DNA of 58,654 nt, taken from Welwitschia mirabilis (lineage: Eukaryota > Gnetophyta > Gnetopsida > Welwitschiales). The stretch lies in the NCBI GenBank assembly GCA_051453625.1, contig JBOZIK010000001.1, forward strand, positions 69,246,833 to 69,305,486, written 5' to 3'. Under the pieces are notes generated by a model that was not told the origin of the DNA, searched no databases, and saw only the letters and a list, made by a program, of their open reading frames with translations. Of the stretch, positions 13,257 through 25,918 are shown piece after piece. Position numbers and translations under genes: made by a program. Positions within the stretch are counted from its first letter, which is position 1, and every line of letters begins with the position of its first letter.

Positions 13257-13986
13257 CTCTTTCCTTCAGTTCCAATTACATATTTTTTACTAGAAAGTCT
13301 TATGATGGAAGATTGAAGGATAGAAGGTTCATTCATAGATATAGTGAGAAGTCTTTCTTAGTGTTGAGATAATTATTCTCTATTCAGGTATTACTACTTT
13401 ATATTTGAATGCTTAATTTATCTAAATATTAATACAAGGACTATTTCATTTCTATTATGTGAACTTTCCTTATGGTTTAAGTTGATTATGATCCATGATA
13501 CTTCCTAGTTAATCNNNNNNNNNNNNNNNACAAGGGAGACCTTTGTTAAGATTGATATTATTAGTTTAGATTTTACATTCATTTCATATTGCATTTGCAT
13601 AGTTTCATATTCTATTTAATATATCTTATAGCTTATGTTGGTTAAGATTAAGATTAAGTGATAGTTTTTCTAATTGCTCTAAGTTATAAGGGCTAATCTT
13701 AGTGAGAGAAATATTAGTAGTCAAATAGATTCATTACTCATTGCATTTGAATTCCATCATTCATCTTGCATTATATTTGAATTGTTTCTTATTTTCATTT
13801 ATTTAAAATAAAAAAACCAAAAAATACTTTGTGAAATTAATTCTCTAACTTCTAGCCTTAGTGCCTTCAATAGATTATGACATTTGGATTAACATCCATC
13901 TATACTAGTGTGTGTTTTTTACAAGTATTTATGATTGATAAGATCTACTTAAGAAATTAAAAACTACATAAATTAATACTACAATA

Positions 13987-14680
13987 CTTATTTATGAAAC
14001 AAAGTCTTTAATAATCTCTTAACAAAGTATGGAATCACTTATAATGTTGTAATACCTTATCATGCCCAAACTAGTGGATAAGTTAATGTTACCAATAGAG
14101 AAATCAAGAAAATATTATAAAATGTGGTGAGTGCAATTAGAAAGGTTACTTATATAAACTAAATGATCTCTTATGGGTTTATATAATAACTTAGAAACCC
14201 CCTCTAAGGATGTTATCCAATATATCAGTTTATGAAAACTTATGTCATCTTCCTACAGAGTTTGAACACAAGGCATATTGGGTTGTGAAGCACATAAATA
14301 TTAACATTGATATAACATGTAAAAATAGATTTATTCAACTTAATAAACCATAAGAAATTAGGAATTATGCTTATGCAAATATGAATTTCAATAAAGGAAA
14401 AAAATGAAAAATCTTCATGCCCAATATACCTAACAAAAGATATTTCAAAGAGAGAACATGATCTTATTAGATAACTTTAGAATACATTTATTTCTATAGA
14501 AGTTAATTTCTAAGTGATTGAGTCCATACATAGTTAATAAAGTATTACCTAATGATTCTTTCCTGATAGAAAACCCAATATGAATTTAAAGTAAATGGTT
14601 ATTACCTTAAAACCTATCCTATACCCATTCCATCTACTTATGAATTCATGAGACTTACTAATCTTGGCTAATGATATTTC
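13987..14680 (+). pseudogene. pol: Integrase remnant of an older, different Athila/Tat-like gypsy element
   Basis: It reads as the C-terminal half of a Ty3/gypsy integrase: NKVFNNLLTKYGITYNVV, PYHAQTSGQ, NREIKKIL, TPL near 14200, then a worn LPTEFEHKAYW-like stretch and EFKVNGYYLK near the end. This sequence differs clearly from the integrases of F1-a, F1-b and F1-d, so it is another family. It starts abruptly at the end of the F1-b LTR, which supports F1-b having inserted here; the N-terminal part should lie on the other side of F1-b, outside the window. Several stops (TAA, TAG) and at least one frame change make it non-functional. Confidence 0.8.
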
Positions 14681-17600
14681 ATAAGAATCATTAATAAAGT
14701 AATCGTTATTAATTTAATGTATTCCTAAAGATTAGCTAAGATTTTTGCCTTTTTATAGTAATTCATCTCTATCTCACTCTTTATTAAAGTTTTCATCCAT
14801 TAAATCTTTAATTTGGTTAATCTTAAGATAAAAGGTGGTATTTCCACTTTGATGTGTGCCTTTGCAACTTTTATTTTAGGGGATAATATTTATTTTTAAT
14901 TAGGCTCTTAAGCTATTGACGTAATAAACCTTATTTGTACTTTATAAAAGAGCTTATAAGGTAAAAATCTTCTAAACTGTAATTCTTAAAGGGAAAAATG
15001 AAAATGAGAGAGAAGCACAAGCTTTTATGAATCAATACTATCTAGATTAACCAACTAAATTATGGCTATGAATGTTTGCTAGTAATGTAGATTTACTGAT
15101 GCATTTATGACACACTCAATCTACACTAGGGCCATTAATGCTTATTGGCATTTTGGCACTAACATACTCATATACAACATGTTAATTATTTTGGAAGAAG
15201 ATGTCATAACATTGAATACTAGATATGATTAAATGTTAAAATGAAGTCTTTCATGATAGTAAAATGAAATTTGCATGAAATCAAGATGGGATTAGAGAGT
15301 TTTAGTAGTTTGTTTCCTTTAAGTGATTTTAACTTAATTTTTATTGACTACTTTATCTTACAAATCTTTTGCTTTAATTTTACTTTACATTGTCTTGAAA
15401 AAATGTCCACCAATTCAAACTAATAAACTAAAAAAAAGAAAAAAAACTTAAAAGTTTTAATTTCATTTAATTCTTAATTTTATTTATTATTTGCATGTAG
15501 CATCATAATTTCCATCATTTATCCATTTATCATGTTCATCCATTTTATTCTCATTCATTTCATATGTCATTTTACCTTAGGAAGAAAGCACAAGAGAAGA
15601 ACATGTTGTTTTTTCTTATGATGTGATCTCGTCATTCAAAACTTAATCCATGGCAAATGTAATCTGAACCTTTTATTTTAACCAAAGGTTGTATGATTCA
15701 CATTTCATTATATTTATATAAAAATCCATAATCTCAAGTATAAACAATGACTTACATGAGATTTTTGTAACCTCTACAATTTTCTCAATTTTTCCTTTCA
15801 TTCCTAATTGGTGTCTTAACCTCTTATGAGTGTTGTTTCCTATTCTTATTAGTGTTTATATCCCTTTGATTTTGTATGAGTTTAAAATTTTTTTTAGCAT
15901 CTTCATGGGATCCTTTAGTTTTTTAGTTAATTAATAAGCTTATCTTTAATTTTTAAATCTATATTTTTTCTTAATGCATCTACTTTTTAATCTATTTTTT
16001 ATCTAAATTTCTTATTTCATACTTTTATTTCTCTTTCATTTGCATTTCTTTCTCCTTTTTAGGTCTATATATATAGGCTATAAAGAGTGAAATATCAAGG
16101 TATTTTTGAATAAAAGATTTTCCTCATCCTTCCTATATCTTTATGCATTCTTTTATCTTAATAGGTGTAAATTAAGATACTAGACTTATTTTTTAAAGAA
16201 GAAAGAAACTTACTATTTTTACAAATAAGTTTTAGAGTTATATATAAATGTCACATTAGATGAATATGATCCTTTGGTAATTCACTTTTTAATTCATCAT
16301 ACTTATTTTTCTTAATGATGTAGAATTATTGTTAAAGGTCAAACATCATGAGACCTCATCAAACATGCTTAATAAATCCCTTAGTTTTTATTGTGATGCA
16401 CTTAATGTAGAATATGCATGTAATAGTAAAGGATCTTTACCTTGTAAATATCTCTATATAAACTAAAATTATCCATTTTTAGATTTATCATTTATAACTT
16501 CTTTCCTACATTGCATATAATTGATGCATGTGTCCAAATTCATTTTCACTATCACAGCAAATAATATGGGTTATAAGAGTAATTTTTTCCTTCTATGCTT
16601 GGTCTTATATTTGATTTATAATTCTTTATTTTACATTTTATATTATAAGGTTTAGAATAGATCATTTGTAAAACCATTACCCCTAAGAAGATTATACCAC
16701 TTAATAAGTACAAAAATTAAGCTTGGATTCCAAGGGGTTTTTATAAGGTTCAAAAAGAAGAAGAGCCTCCTTAAATAACTTCTTATCCTTCTTAACACTC
16801 CTATTCTACCTATTATTCACCTTTCACAAGAAAAATGGAAAAAAATTCCATTAGTAAATCTTCTCATACCCCTTCCTTTCCACCTTATTTTGCTCTTCTC
16901 TCTATCACTTTTTGTCATTTATTCATTACTTCTAGTGATAATTTTTTAAAAGAAGTCTAAGATTATGAAAAACATAGGTTAACAAGATTTGAAGGAAAAT
17001 GACAAAAATTACTAATAAGAAAAAGGAAATCTCAAGAAAGTAATAAGAGATCAACTAAGAGCTAGAAAGTATGGCCTTTCATTGAATATCCATGAGCTAT
17101 TTTCCATTATCTATCTCTCTTGCTCTCTCACTACCCTTTTTACCTATATTTTGTTTTTTCTACAATTGTATTATAATCTTTATTTCATTGCATTTTATTT
17201 TTATAATAAATTTTATCCCTTAATAAAAAATTAATCTGGAATCACTATTTTCTTTAATTCAGTTTTATTTAAACTAGCACATAATTTCTACATGTTTAAT
17301 TTGGCTTTTGGTCTCTATAACTAAAATTCTATAGATTTATTTTTAATAGAGCTATCCTTAGCACTTTTTCTACTTAGCATTACCATCTCAGTTTGCATAA
17401 ATAAGTTCTTATTTGGAGTAGATAATTCCCATTTCATTTTTAGCTTATCTAATAATTAAATACTTATTAAGAGATATAGAATTTAATTAATATAGGTTAT
17501 TCATCCATTCTTTCATCTTTAATCAAAATCTATCATGTTTTATATTTTATAGCTCATGTTTTTTAGTCATGTTTATAATCATTTCAATAGGATGTATCTC

Positions 17601-19320
17601 AAATTCAAAGATTTACTCATCAAAATTAAGAATCATTTTAATTAAGAGTACTTATTTTGAATTAGTTTGTATTTTGTATCTATTAATTCCATCATGCATT
17701 GCATATTTTACTCTAAAAAATTTTCTTTATTTGATCATTTTAGTCTATACTAAGTGATAGCTAAAACATGCATCACTTCCTTCTCATTATTTTTGTATTC
17801 ACTTTTTATAATCCTATAAAATTTTAGAATAAACCTTTACTTTGGTTAAGGAAAGTGACATTTGTACTTAAGAATTAATTTTTCATGTGCTATTCTTTAG
17901 TCTAAATATGATTTTAGCATAAATTAGCCAAATTTATTTTGAATTTTCCATCATTTCTTATTATACTTGATTGATCTAATTTACAATTTCTGCTATGCTA
18001 AATAAACTTTAACATACTTTTAAATAGGAAACTATTAAAAGGTTGGTTAAGATATGTGTTAACATATAGAAATTAATATTTACATCAAGTTATCTTGGCC
18101 ATGTTAGTATGATTAATTAATCATTACTACATTTTATTTAGTTATTATGCCTAAGGTTATAAAATTTAAGTTTACTAATAATTTTTCTTTACATGATTAT
18201 TTTGTAAGTCAATAGTAGGATTTGAAACATATTGATAGAGGCTTAAGGTATGATCCTTACAAGGATAGTGATGTCAGTTCTAAAAGTGATGACACTAGTT
18301 ATTATGCATAAAATAGAATAAGACTTATGTTCCTATTCATTCTTGTTGCAAGCATTCTACTTTAAGGGTATCCACAATCAGTTTCTAAATGGAAAGTACT
18401 TTCTAAGAGAAACTTGAAATTAGTCCTATGGCTAAAGAGTGATCTAATTAGGCCTTGAAAATCCTAATTTGTAATCGTAAATTAGTCTACAACTAACCTA
18501 CTTTAGTTAATGAAGGCACTATTGATTCATTGTCAAATTAATATAAAGGAATCATTAGAGCTTCCATCATGAGTTCTTTTTAAATCTCCCATTAGGATAA
18601 AATATATTTTATGATAGTATAATCTTTTTTGGATTAGACCTAAGTACTTTTTAATAGTTATATGACTTTACTCATTTGACAATAAAGTGTTGCATGTTTT
18701 TTATTAGTTCATTACTTTGATATCAAGTTTTACTTGATTCATAACTTTATGGTTAGATTTGGTTAAGGAATGTTAAGTACATTTTGATTTAATGTGTGAT
18801 TTCTATAGTTTTCACCTTAGTTTTATAACCTAAATCTTTATTTAATGGATCTTAAGTAAAATCTACTTTTCATCCTTATAATATTCTTACTATGAAGGCT
18901 AAAGTATCTTAAAGATATCACTAATACTCATAAGGGAAATGAGATTATGCCATTATTTTTTAGCTTAATTGATATACTTACTATAAATCACTGAATTAAA
19001 GAGTAAAGCTACATGAGCTTAAGTAAAAACTCCTACTATCTTTGAAATTATTATGCTAGATCTTGAAGTTATGTTTTATTTCTAAAATTTCTCATACATT
19101 TTAAACACTATTATTCATTTTCATTATGCTTGTTAAATTGATTATTTACCACATACATCATAGTGGAAGAACTATCTTAGGATTATAATACAAATAGAGG
19201 ATCTAGTTTATTTAGTAAAATTTAGGTTTAGTCATGAAAGATTTGTATTCCTAAGATGATCTAACATATTATCATATATTAATAATGGATATAATCAAAG
19301 CTAAATTTTATCATGAATAC
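14681..19320 (+). repeat. CD repeat, copy 0 (unclassified dispersed repeat, about 4 kb)
   Basis: This AT-rich, mostly non-coding stretch is recognised because it aligns by eye, on the opposite strand, with 39200-43270. Anchors: GGGCCATTAATGCTTATTGG (15130) with the stretch around 43100; the gag-start-like stretch around 16950 with 41440; ACTTTGGTTAAGG (17850) with 40545; ATGTGTTAACATATAGAAAT (18055) with 40335; and the end around 19240 with 39270. It follows directly on the integrase at 13987-14680, so it may be the 3' part and LTR of that element, but I could not fix TG...CA ends. A TATATATAGG at 16066-16075 may be an LTR TATA box. Confidence 0.6.
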
Positions 19321-19381
19321 TTTGATTAAAATATTAATGAATGAAATAATTACAAGAAAGAGATAAAAAGTAATAACCAAT

Positions 19382-20246
19382 TGAGAATTATTGAACTCAG
19401 ATGGGAGGGGTGAATGAGTTCTACTAAATAAAAATTTTCATTAGAAACAAAACTAAAAACTATATAATAAACACCTTATTTAAATAGAGTATAGCTTCCT
19501 CTCATATCTCTAGATATTATTAAGTTTTAAAGAAGAGTGGCTTTGACACACCACTAACCTTATAATAATATGAGAGTCTTCTTGTAAGAAAGCACTCTAA
19601 TCCCTTTAGGAATAACCAACAACCCAATACCAAAAATATTCATACAATTATAATCACAATGAGAGATGCTTCTCATAAGGCATCAACCTCTTCTCTTCAG
19701 TGAAATTTAATGGTATAATAATACAAGTACTCACAGGCACTTATAGAGCAAGGGTTGCCTTATAATATGGAACCCTAGTAAGAAATCCTTGTGTTTTGAT
19801 GATAAAAGAATGGATTGTACAGGAGTATTCAAGAATAAGATAGTTTAACAATTTAAGATCCAAGAAATAAATACAACAACAAGCCTAAATGGTGTATCTT
19901 CAAAGAATAGCTTTATTTCCTTATTGTCATAATCGTCACAAGTGCTAAAGAAGGATGTAGTAATGTAGGATTAGGTGTAGCTTGATACTTCACAGTTAGA
20001 TTCAATTACTCGTGTGTTCATTTTTCTTATTCTAGATTCATTTATCATCTTTTGATCTTTCTATCACATCATGTCTTTATACCACTTAAAGAGTTTAGAG
20101 CTATTTAACCTAGAAGATAGATGTTTGATTTTTATAACTAACATACAATGAATATAAATGACTAGGTGTTAGTTGTGCATCTTCTATTTTACTTGATATG
20201 GAGCTTCATCAAAGACATCTTCAAAATTATAAACATCTACTAACAT
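19382..20246. repeat. SIRE/Maximus-like copia LTR fragment (orientation unsure)
   Basis: It starts TGAGAATTATTGAACTCAG, then GATGGGAGGGGTGAATGAG. The G-run followed by GTGAAT is a well-known mark near the ends of LTRs of SIRE-type Ty1/copia elements. Further on, CCTTGTGTTTTGATGATAA is another phrase often met in such LTRs. It may be the 3' LTR of the minus-strand copia element whose pol lies at 23.5 kb, or a separate plus-strand LTR. The assignment is from memory of family sequence style only. Confidence 0.35.
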
Positions 20247-20292
20247 NNNNNNNNNNNNNNNNNNNNNNNNNNNNNNNNNNNNNNNNNNNNNN
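20247..20292. other. Assembly gap, 46 N
   Basis: 46 N, the same length as the gap at 39154-39199. The shared odd size suggests both were set by the same gap-sizing step. Confidence 0.99.
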
Positions 20293-23200
20293 ATAAAAAT
20301 TATATTATATAGACTTTGATCCTTTATAATCATGAATCCGTAATGAAAATATTCATAGCTTTCTTGAAAGTAAAATATTCATCATAGTATAAATTAACCA
20401 AATTACATATTCTATTTTAGTGTAAACATGTTTAGACATTAAGACATCTTTCATCTATGTCAAATTCACCTTTTGATATAGTCATCTTGACTAAGATCAT
20501 TGTTTTTTGCCCTATGATTTAAAAGCTAGTTCATCATAAACATTTTTAAGCTATAAATGTCTTTACCATGGACATCTTCAAGAGTGTAGATGTATTTCTA
20601 ATAGATTTATTTTATTTTATAGATGTCTTTAGTCAATTAATTTTATATTTTTAATTCTAAGCTAAACAATTCATGACTTAAAGATCTCGCATTGACTTAT
20701 GTTATTTGTGATATTCATTTTTTTAAACATTAACCTGTCTACACAATGGTATAAAGTTTTTGACAAATGGAATCATTAAAAATAGATTTACCAAAAATCT
20801 CCTACTTATTAATGATTTTTAATACTTAGCAAATCTTATTAGTAAAATTACATTTAATTTAATTAATTGAGATATTCAAGTTTAAGATAGAAAAACACAT
20901 AAGTATATTTTACAATGGTATTAAAAAATCATGATTTAACCACTTAAATAAACATGTAGAGTGGAAATTAAGAAAGACACGTAAATACTAGACAATTTCA
21001 TTCAATAGAATTAATAATTAATCAAGTAAAATGTGCCCATAGTAGTGTGCTAAAAATAAAATTAGAGCATAGGTTTTTGATAGTGTATCAACAATACATA
21101 ATATTAAAGATCATGAAAATGTGCCAAAAAAGATATAACAATAACTATGTGATAACAATAATAAAAATATTAAATAATAATAATAATAATCTATGCTAAA
21201 TAATGAGAATAATTATTAATGAATAGTGATTTTACTTATGGAATCCCATCTATCATGTCATAGTTAAGTCCTTTAAACTCAAATAGGATGCCCATGCTAC
21301 AACTAGTTTTACAACTTGATTTACTTACTGATTGATTGTACTTACTTTGCCCCCTATGTGGATAGTTAGATAAAAAAGGAGCTAATTGTTAAGTGTATAG
21401 TCACTAGTATAATGTGTGCCTTCTTCTTATTAATCACTATCATTTTTGTTGCCATGGGTAGTGGATGTCTAAATGGTATAAGATAAGAATCATGTGGGTG
21501 ATGGCATGTGGTACTTCCTAGAAGAATAGTAAATGGTCTTACTTGGACCTTCATAGGCTTGTCTCTTCATAAATTGGTATATTTAAGTAGTGTTATACAT
21601 CCCAAAGAAGCCAGAAGTGGTGGTTTCACTAAAGGATGTTGATGGTATTATGGCAAGGAGTGGTACTTAATAGAAATCCCTAAGTCATAGCTTATGCCCT
21701 ATGGAGATAAAGGTTCCTCTTCTTTTAATTTATTCTTTGAGTTTGTCCATGTGTGAGTTCTCATAGATTCCCAACTGCTTACTAGTATTTCAACTTTTCT
21801 AGCTATGTATAGAACCAATTTGTCCAACCATCTTTGCAATTGCTTTTAACCCATTCTTTATAGATGACAAACTGTGTGTGGCTATGGAGTATGAGCTCTA
21901 AAAGTATAATGGCCTTCTACTTATACCCTTACTTGGTGGCACTAACACTCACTATTTTTCATTGAGTTTAGCTAGAGATTTTTATAGATGAGTAAGATTT
22001 AACAATAGCATTAATATGCTAGTAATACTAATAATCAAGATGATTAAACAAGGGTGACCTAGAGTTTGACCTTTATGAAATAAAGTAATGATGTCCATCC
22101 ATAAGATAAATCCCAGATCTATCTTTAAGCTACTAAGTAAATAGAACACAACAAAAGTCTTCATGAGGTTTGCAGTAATTATAATTACCATCCCTATCTT
22201 GAATTTACAAAACATAATCAAGCTAAGTATAAAATCATCTAGAGTTATATCCTTACATTTAATTTTTTCAACAAAATTCATCCCAAAGTGTTCAAAAAAA
22301 ATATTTCTCATAGATCTTTATGATACACTTATAGCACATGAAGAAAAACTTTCTTTGAATGAATGAACATACTACTAAGGGAGCTTAAAATCATCAATGT
22401 CTAGAAATAAATTTACAAAACTAGGAGTAAAATATAATCAAGTACCTCTTACCTATATCTAAAATTCCCTAGTTGTATCATCGATCTCATGAATGTTAGC
22501 ATAAAATTCCCTTACCACTAGGTGTGGTATACCTTAATTTAATGGAATACTCATATCCCATCCAAATCAAAAGAAGTATATAAATAGCTGATCTTTCCTA
22601 TGTTTTTAGAAGCCAAGCATTTTTTCTATAGTTATTAAGTTTCTTACCTAAGTTTTATATCTTCTTGTAGCTGTCTCATGGTAAAACTAAGTATTATACT
22701 AAGATCTTTGTGGCTTTGTTACTTTCTCCTTATATATTTATGTACTAGTAGATTTTATTCTAAACATTTTTGAAATATATATAAAGTATAAAGAGAAATC
22801 AACTAAAATATGAATAAATAACTAAAAAATGTGCAGTTAATAGGAAAATAACTCCTATTTTTCCTTGTTGTGAAGATGTCTCCCAAATGTAAGATGTCTT
22901 GAAGAATAAATCTATGAAAATTATCCTTGATAAGTGTTCTAAAAGTGATATCTATTGAGCAAAGACTTAAAAATGAGATGTAATGGCCTTTTTTAGAAAT
23001 AAAAAGGGTAAAAGCCCTAGGTCTTTGATGCAGTTTTATTTTTATAATAGGATAAAAAATGACATATACCTATTGAAAGACATCTAAAATTTGAAAAATA
23101 GATGTCTACAATGTGAAATATATCTAATATTAAAAAGTTTACAATATATTTTCCATACTATAAATAAGTCTACTTGATCAAAGATGTCTATTTAAAAATT

Positions 23201-23440
23201 TTTAAAAAATGTACCTAAACGTCAATGGTGTTTAAAAAATTAAAGACTCTACTCCAAAAACATCAAAAAATCTAAAGATGTCTCTCTAATAAACATTTAT
23301 AAAACTAAAGATTTTTGTCATGAAAAATTCAAAAAATTTTAAAAATCTATAACTAATATTATCATAATAGTATCACTTTGAAAACGTAAATTGTCATTCA
23401 TAGGATATAATATTTTTAACATCTAACTATAATATCAACT
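20293..23440. other. Gene-poor stretch, possible copia 3' LTR/UTR with an unknown inserted segment
   Basis: Repeated phrases GACATCTT/AAGATGTC occur at 20170-20640 and again at 22870-23290, which suggests one repeat split by the 20.7-22.8 kb segment. The middle part (about 21240-22520) is less AT-rich and more complex than its surroundings. It has frames of 109 codons (minus, 21982-22311) and 62 codons (minus, 21366-21554) that I do not recognise. TATATAAATAG at 22577-22587 could be an LTR TATA box. No gene is supported. AAT repeats lie at about 21173-21190. Confidence 0.3.
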
Positions 23441-24718
23441 CTTAGATAATTGCAAATAAAATTGAGAATTAAATCATAATATCTAAAAACTTACCTAATT
23501 GGGTAAAGCCTAATCCTAAAGTTCCTACACAATTTTATATACCTTTTAGTACCTAGAGGTTTTTTGAATACATCTCCAAGTTAATTGTTAGTATTGACAT
23601 ATTGCATTATGATATTTCTATGGTATATCAAATTCTTTAAAATATCAATGATAAGTCTACAAAATTCCTTTGTGCTACTTCTAGTTTAAATACCATAGTA
23701 TGGATTACATATTATATCACTAGTAGATGACTTCTCTTTAGTATGAACATTGTTGAAGGATTTTATTTATCTGTTTCTTCTTCTTCCTCCTACTTATTAG
23801 ATTAAACCTAGAGATTTCTAGATGATTGATCAATTTGCATAGGAATATAATCATCTTGTACATTAACAAAAGATCAATTAGTTTCACTTACCTTAACATT
23901 TGTAGTTTCCTCAAATACATAAATTCTATTGTTCTATACCCTATAATTTTTATTAGCCATAACATATTGTAACAAAATTGCTTTATCAACTTTTAGATCA
24001 AACTTCCTTAACTTATCATTTTTATTTAAAGTAAAACACTTTTATCTAAATATATGAAAGTAATTTACATATAGTTTTTACTATATCACAACTCATAAGA
24101 AGTTCTAGAAATAAATAATCTTACTAGAACTTGATTTAAAATGTAGCATGCTATGTTGATTTATTTTACCCAAAGGTGATAAGATATCTATTTATTATGC
24201 ATCATATTTCTTACCATTTCATTGAGTACTCTATTTTTTGCCTTTAGTTACTTCATTTTGTTAAGGGGTTCTAGGTGTAAAGAATTGATGTAAAATGCTA
24301 AATTATTCATAGAAGTCTTTAAACCTTGCATTTTTTAATTTCATACCATTGTTACTTCTTATAATTTTGATCTTATACACTTTTTTACTTCATTACCTAA
24401 TGCAAAACTTGGAGAAAACATTAAATGACTCATCTTTGTATGCAAGGAAGGCAACCCATGTAAAATGGAAATAATCATCTATAATAGTTAAATAATACTT
24501 ATTCTTACTGAGACAATTTGTAGACGAAGGACTGACAATGTCAAGATGTAAAAGAACTAAAGGGAATTTAGTTAAAATAGTATTTTACTTACCTAATTTT
24601 ACCCTTATCTACTTTTCTTTCTGGCATGCTTTATGTCTTTGATTATCAATACTTTTTGAATTGGAAAGTTCTCTTACCATTTATATTGTAGATAAGATTT
24701 TGAGTAAGTCCTTTTTTA
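23440..24718 (-). pseudogene. pol: SIRE-like Ty1/copia pol remnant: integrase plus end of RNase H, RT deleted
   Basis: Read on the minus strand from 24718 down. First comes the end of the GAG-pre-integrase linker, then the integrase core: a worn LDIVSPSSTNCLS, the first catalytic Asp region IIDDYFHFTWVAFLAYKDES (about 24425-24490), IIRSNNGMKLKNARF, and FFTPRTP (about 24270). The post-integrase part follows, with INIACYILNQVLVRLFIS and an acidic linker ending NPYYGI and TRSSTKEFC. At about 23625-23650 the frame jumps to NIIMQYVNTNN, LGDVFKKPLGTKRYIKLC, which is the very end of RNase H. The whole RT and most of RNase H, normally over 1 kb, are missing at that joint. Its gag half lies at 31679-33340, split off by F1-c. 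Confidence 0.85.
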
Positions 24719-24723
24719 TATGG
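24719..24723. other. Target-site duplication TATGG (left of F1-c)
   Basis: TATGG lies just before the F1-c 5' LTR and again just after its 3' LTR (31674-31678). A 5-bp duplication is the norm for LTR retrotransposons. Confidence 0.85.
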
Positions 24724-25755
24724 TATTATACTATCAATTCATAGTTGTTTAATGGGATTTTATGAGTTGTTTTGTAGAACTTTTATATAAGTTTAGGTGT
24801 AACATTGAGGATTTTGGATATACAAGAGAAAATCTTGGAAAAGTATAATTCTTATTAAAATTTAATGTATTAAATGCAATTTTTGATGTTCAGAGATTTG
24901 AAGAAGGAATACTGACAAAAATTCTAAGCTTCTTCTTAAGAAAATAATCAAAGAAGACCATTATCTCCTCTATCGTCCACATAGTAAGCAGGACAATGAT
25001 TACTGATGTGGACTAATAATCATCATTTTGAGAATATTTTATAATGTGTATCATTCCCTATGTCATTCGAATGATAGCCGAGATGGCACTTACATGTAAC
25101 CCACTCTAATAGTGATCCATAACTATTTCATCCATTTTTGAGTCATTTATGAGTGTGCCTAGCTACACCTATTATTTAACTCTTCTTCTGATATCCATTA
25201 CACTAGAAATCCTCCTGACAAGAGGTTAAAGGATGGGAGATTCATATGCATGTATTACAAAATGATATGCACTTAGTGGAAGGCTGTGTGTCCTTCATTG
25301 AGACTTGGATATTTTGTAACCTAGATGTTATTATTATTTTAATATAAAACTGGGTTTTCTTTTCATGTTTACATCTTAAGTTTTTTGATTAGCATTATGA
25401 TTTATGATTTCCTTTGATCTAGTGATAATTTCTTGGATGACATAGATCATCATTGACAGCCTTTGTTAAGTCTAAAAGCAAGTAGAGTTAAGGTTATTTT
25501 GGGATTGCATGTTAGTTTAGATTGCATATTGCATTTTGCATTGTACTTTTATTTCTTACATTATTATCTATTTCTAGTTTCTATATTCTTTTATAAGCAA
25601 CCTAAGTCTCATACTTATAGACTTCAACATGAATACGACATTTTAAGTCTACTCCTACTCATACTAGTATGATGTATTATGTAAGATATTTATTTTGGTT
25701 ATAAATGATAGGATCTCTTTGAATCTAAATTCTTGTATAAATACACACCACAACA
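24724..25755 (+). repeat. 5' LTR of F1-c
   Basis: The start TATTATACTATCAATT aligns base for base with the 3' LTR start TGTTGCGCTTTCAATT; the differences include several G-to-A and C-to-T changes, among them the terminal TG. It ends CACCACAACA. It holds the 12-base palindrome TCATTCGAATGA at 25063-25074. Length is 1032 bp. Confidence 0.9.
25063..25074. promoter_or_regulatory. Palindrome TCATTCGAATGA in F1-c 5' LTR
   Basis: A perfect 12-base palindrome at the place where the 3' LTR has TGTCATCTGGATGGTAG (30939-30955). The sequence differs but the symmetry is kept, which makes the pair interesting. Confidence 0.5.
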
Positions 25756-25758
25756 TTT

Positions 25759-25776
25759 TGGTGCCGTTATTGGGAA
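25759..25776 (+). other. Primer-binding site of F1-c, tRNA-Asp type
   Basis: TGGTGCCGTTATTGGGAA, three T after the LTR end. It closely resembles TGGCGCCGTTGCCGGGGA, the complement of the 3' end of plant tRNA-Asp used by Athila and related elements; the differences are mainly C-to-T, C-to-A and G-to-A. This is the best primer site of the F1 family in the window. Confidence 0.85.
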
Positions 25777-25818
25777 AGGCTATTGAGGAGTACAAGGGTT
25801 GTCATAATTTAGATAAGT

Positions 25819-25918
25819 NNNNNNNNNNNNNNNNNNNNNNNNNNNNNNNNNNNNNNNNNNNNNNNNNNNNNNNNNNNNNNNNNNNNNNNNNNNNNNNNNN
25901 NNNNNNNNNNNNNNNNNN
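25819..25918. other. Assembly gap, 100 N
   Basis: A standard 100-N placeholder just inside the F1-c 5' UTR. The true length is unknown. Confidence 0.99.

Larger units (their letters stand above)
7784..13986 (+). mobile_element. F1-b: second F1 element, interrupted by F1-a at its 5' side
   Basis: It begins partway into RT, right after the F1-a LTR, and carries RT, RNase H, integrase, 3' UTR and 3' LTR in plus orientation. Its missing 5' half is presumed to lie on the far side of F1-a, outside the window. Its LTR ends at about 13986 and is followed at once by integrase of a different gypsy element, so F1-b itself seems to sit inside an older element. It is heavily mutated. Confidence 0.82.
12751..13986 (+). 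repeat. 3' LTR of F1-b
   Basis: It starts TGTTGCAATGCC after AAGTATAAGGCTA (a worn polypurine tract) and continues TTTGATGGGGTATTTTGAGT. It ends near ACTACAATA, with a C-to-T change in the usual ACAACA. Length is 1236 bp including 15 N at 13515-13529. It contains a TATA box and two perfect palindromes. The 3' part, with ATCCATCTATACTAGTGTGTG, matches the minus-strand LTR at 55623-56420 closely. Confidence 0.87.

Noticed and set aside
21982-22311. 109-codon minus-strand ORF as a host membrane protein
   Set aside because: It is hydrophobic as expected from AT-rich sequence. No motif is recognised, and there is no splice or start context to support a gene.
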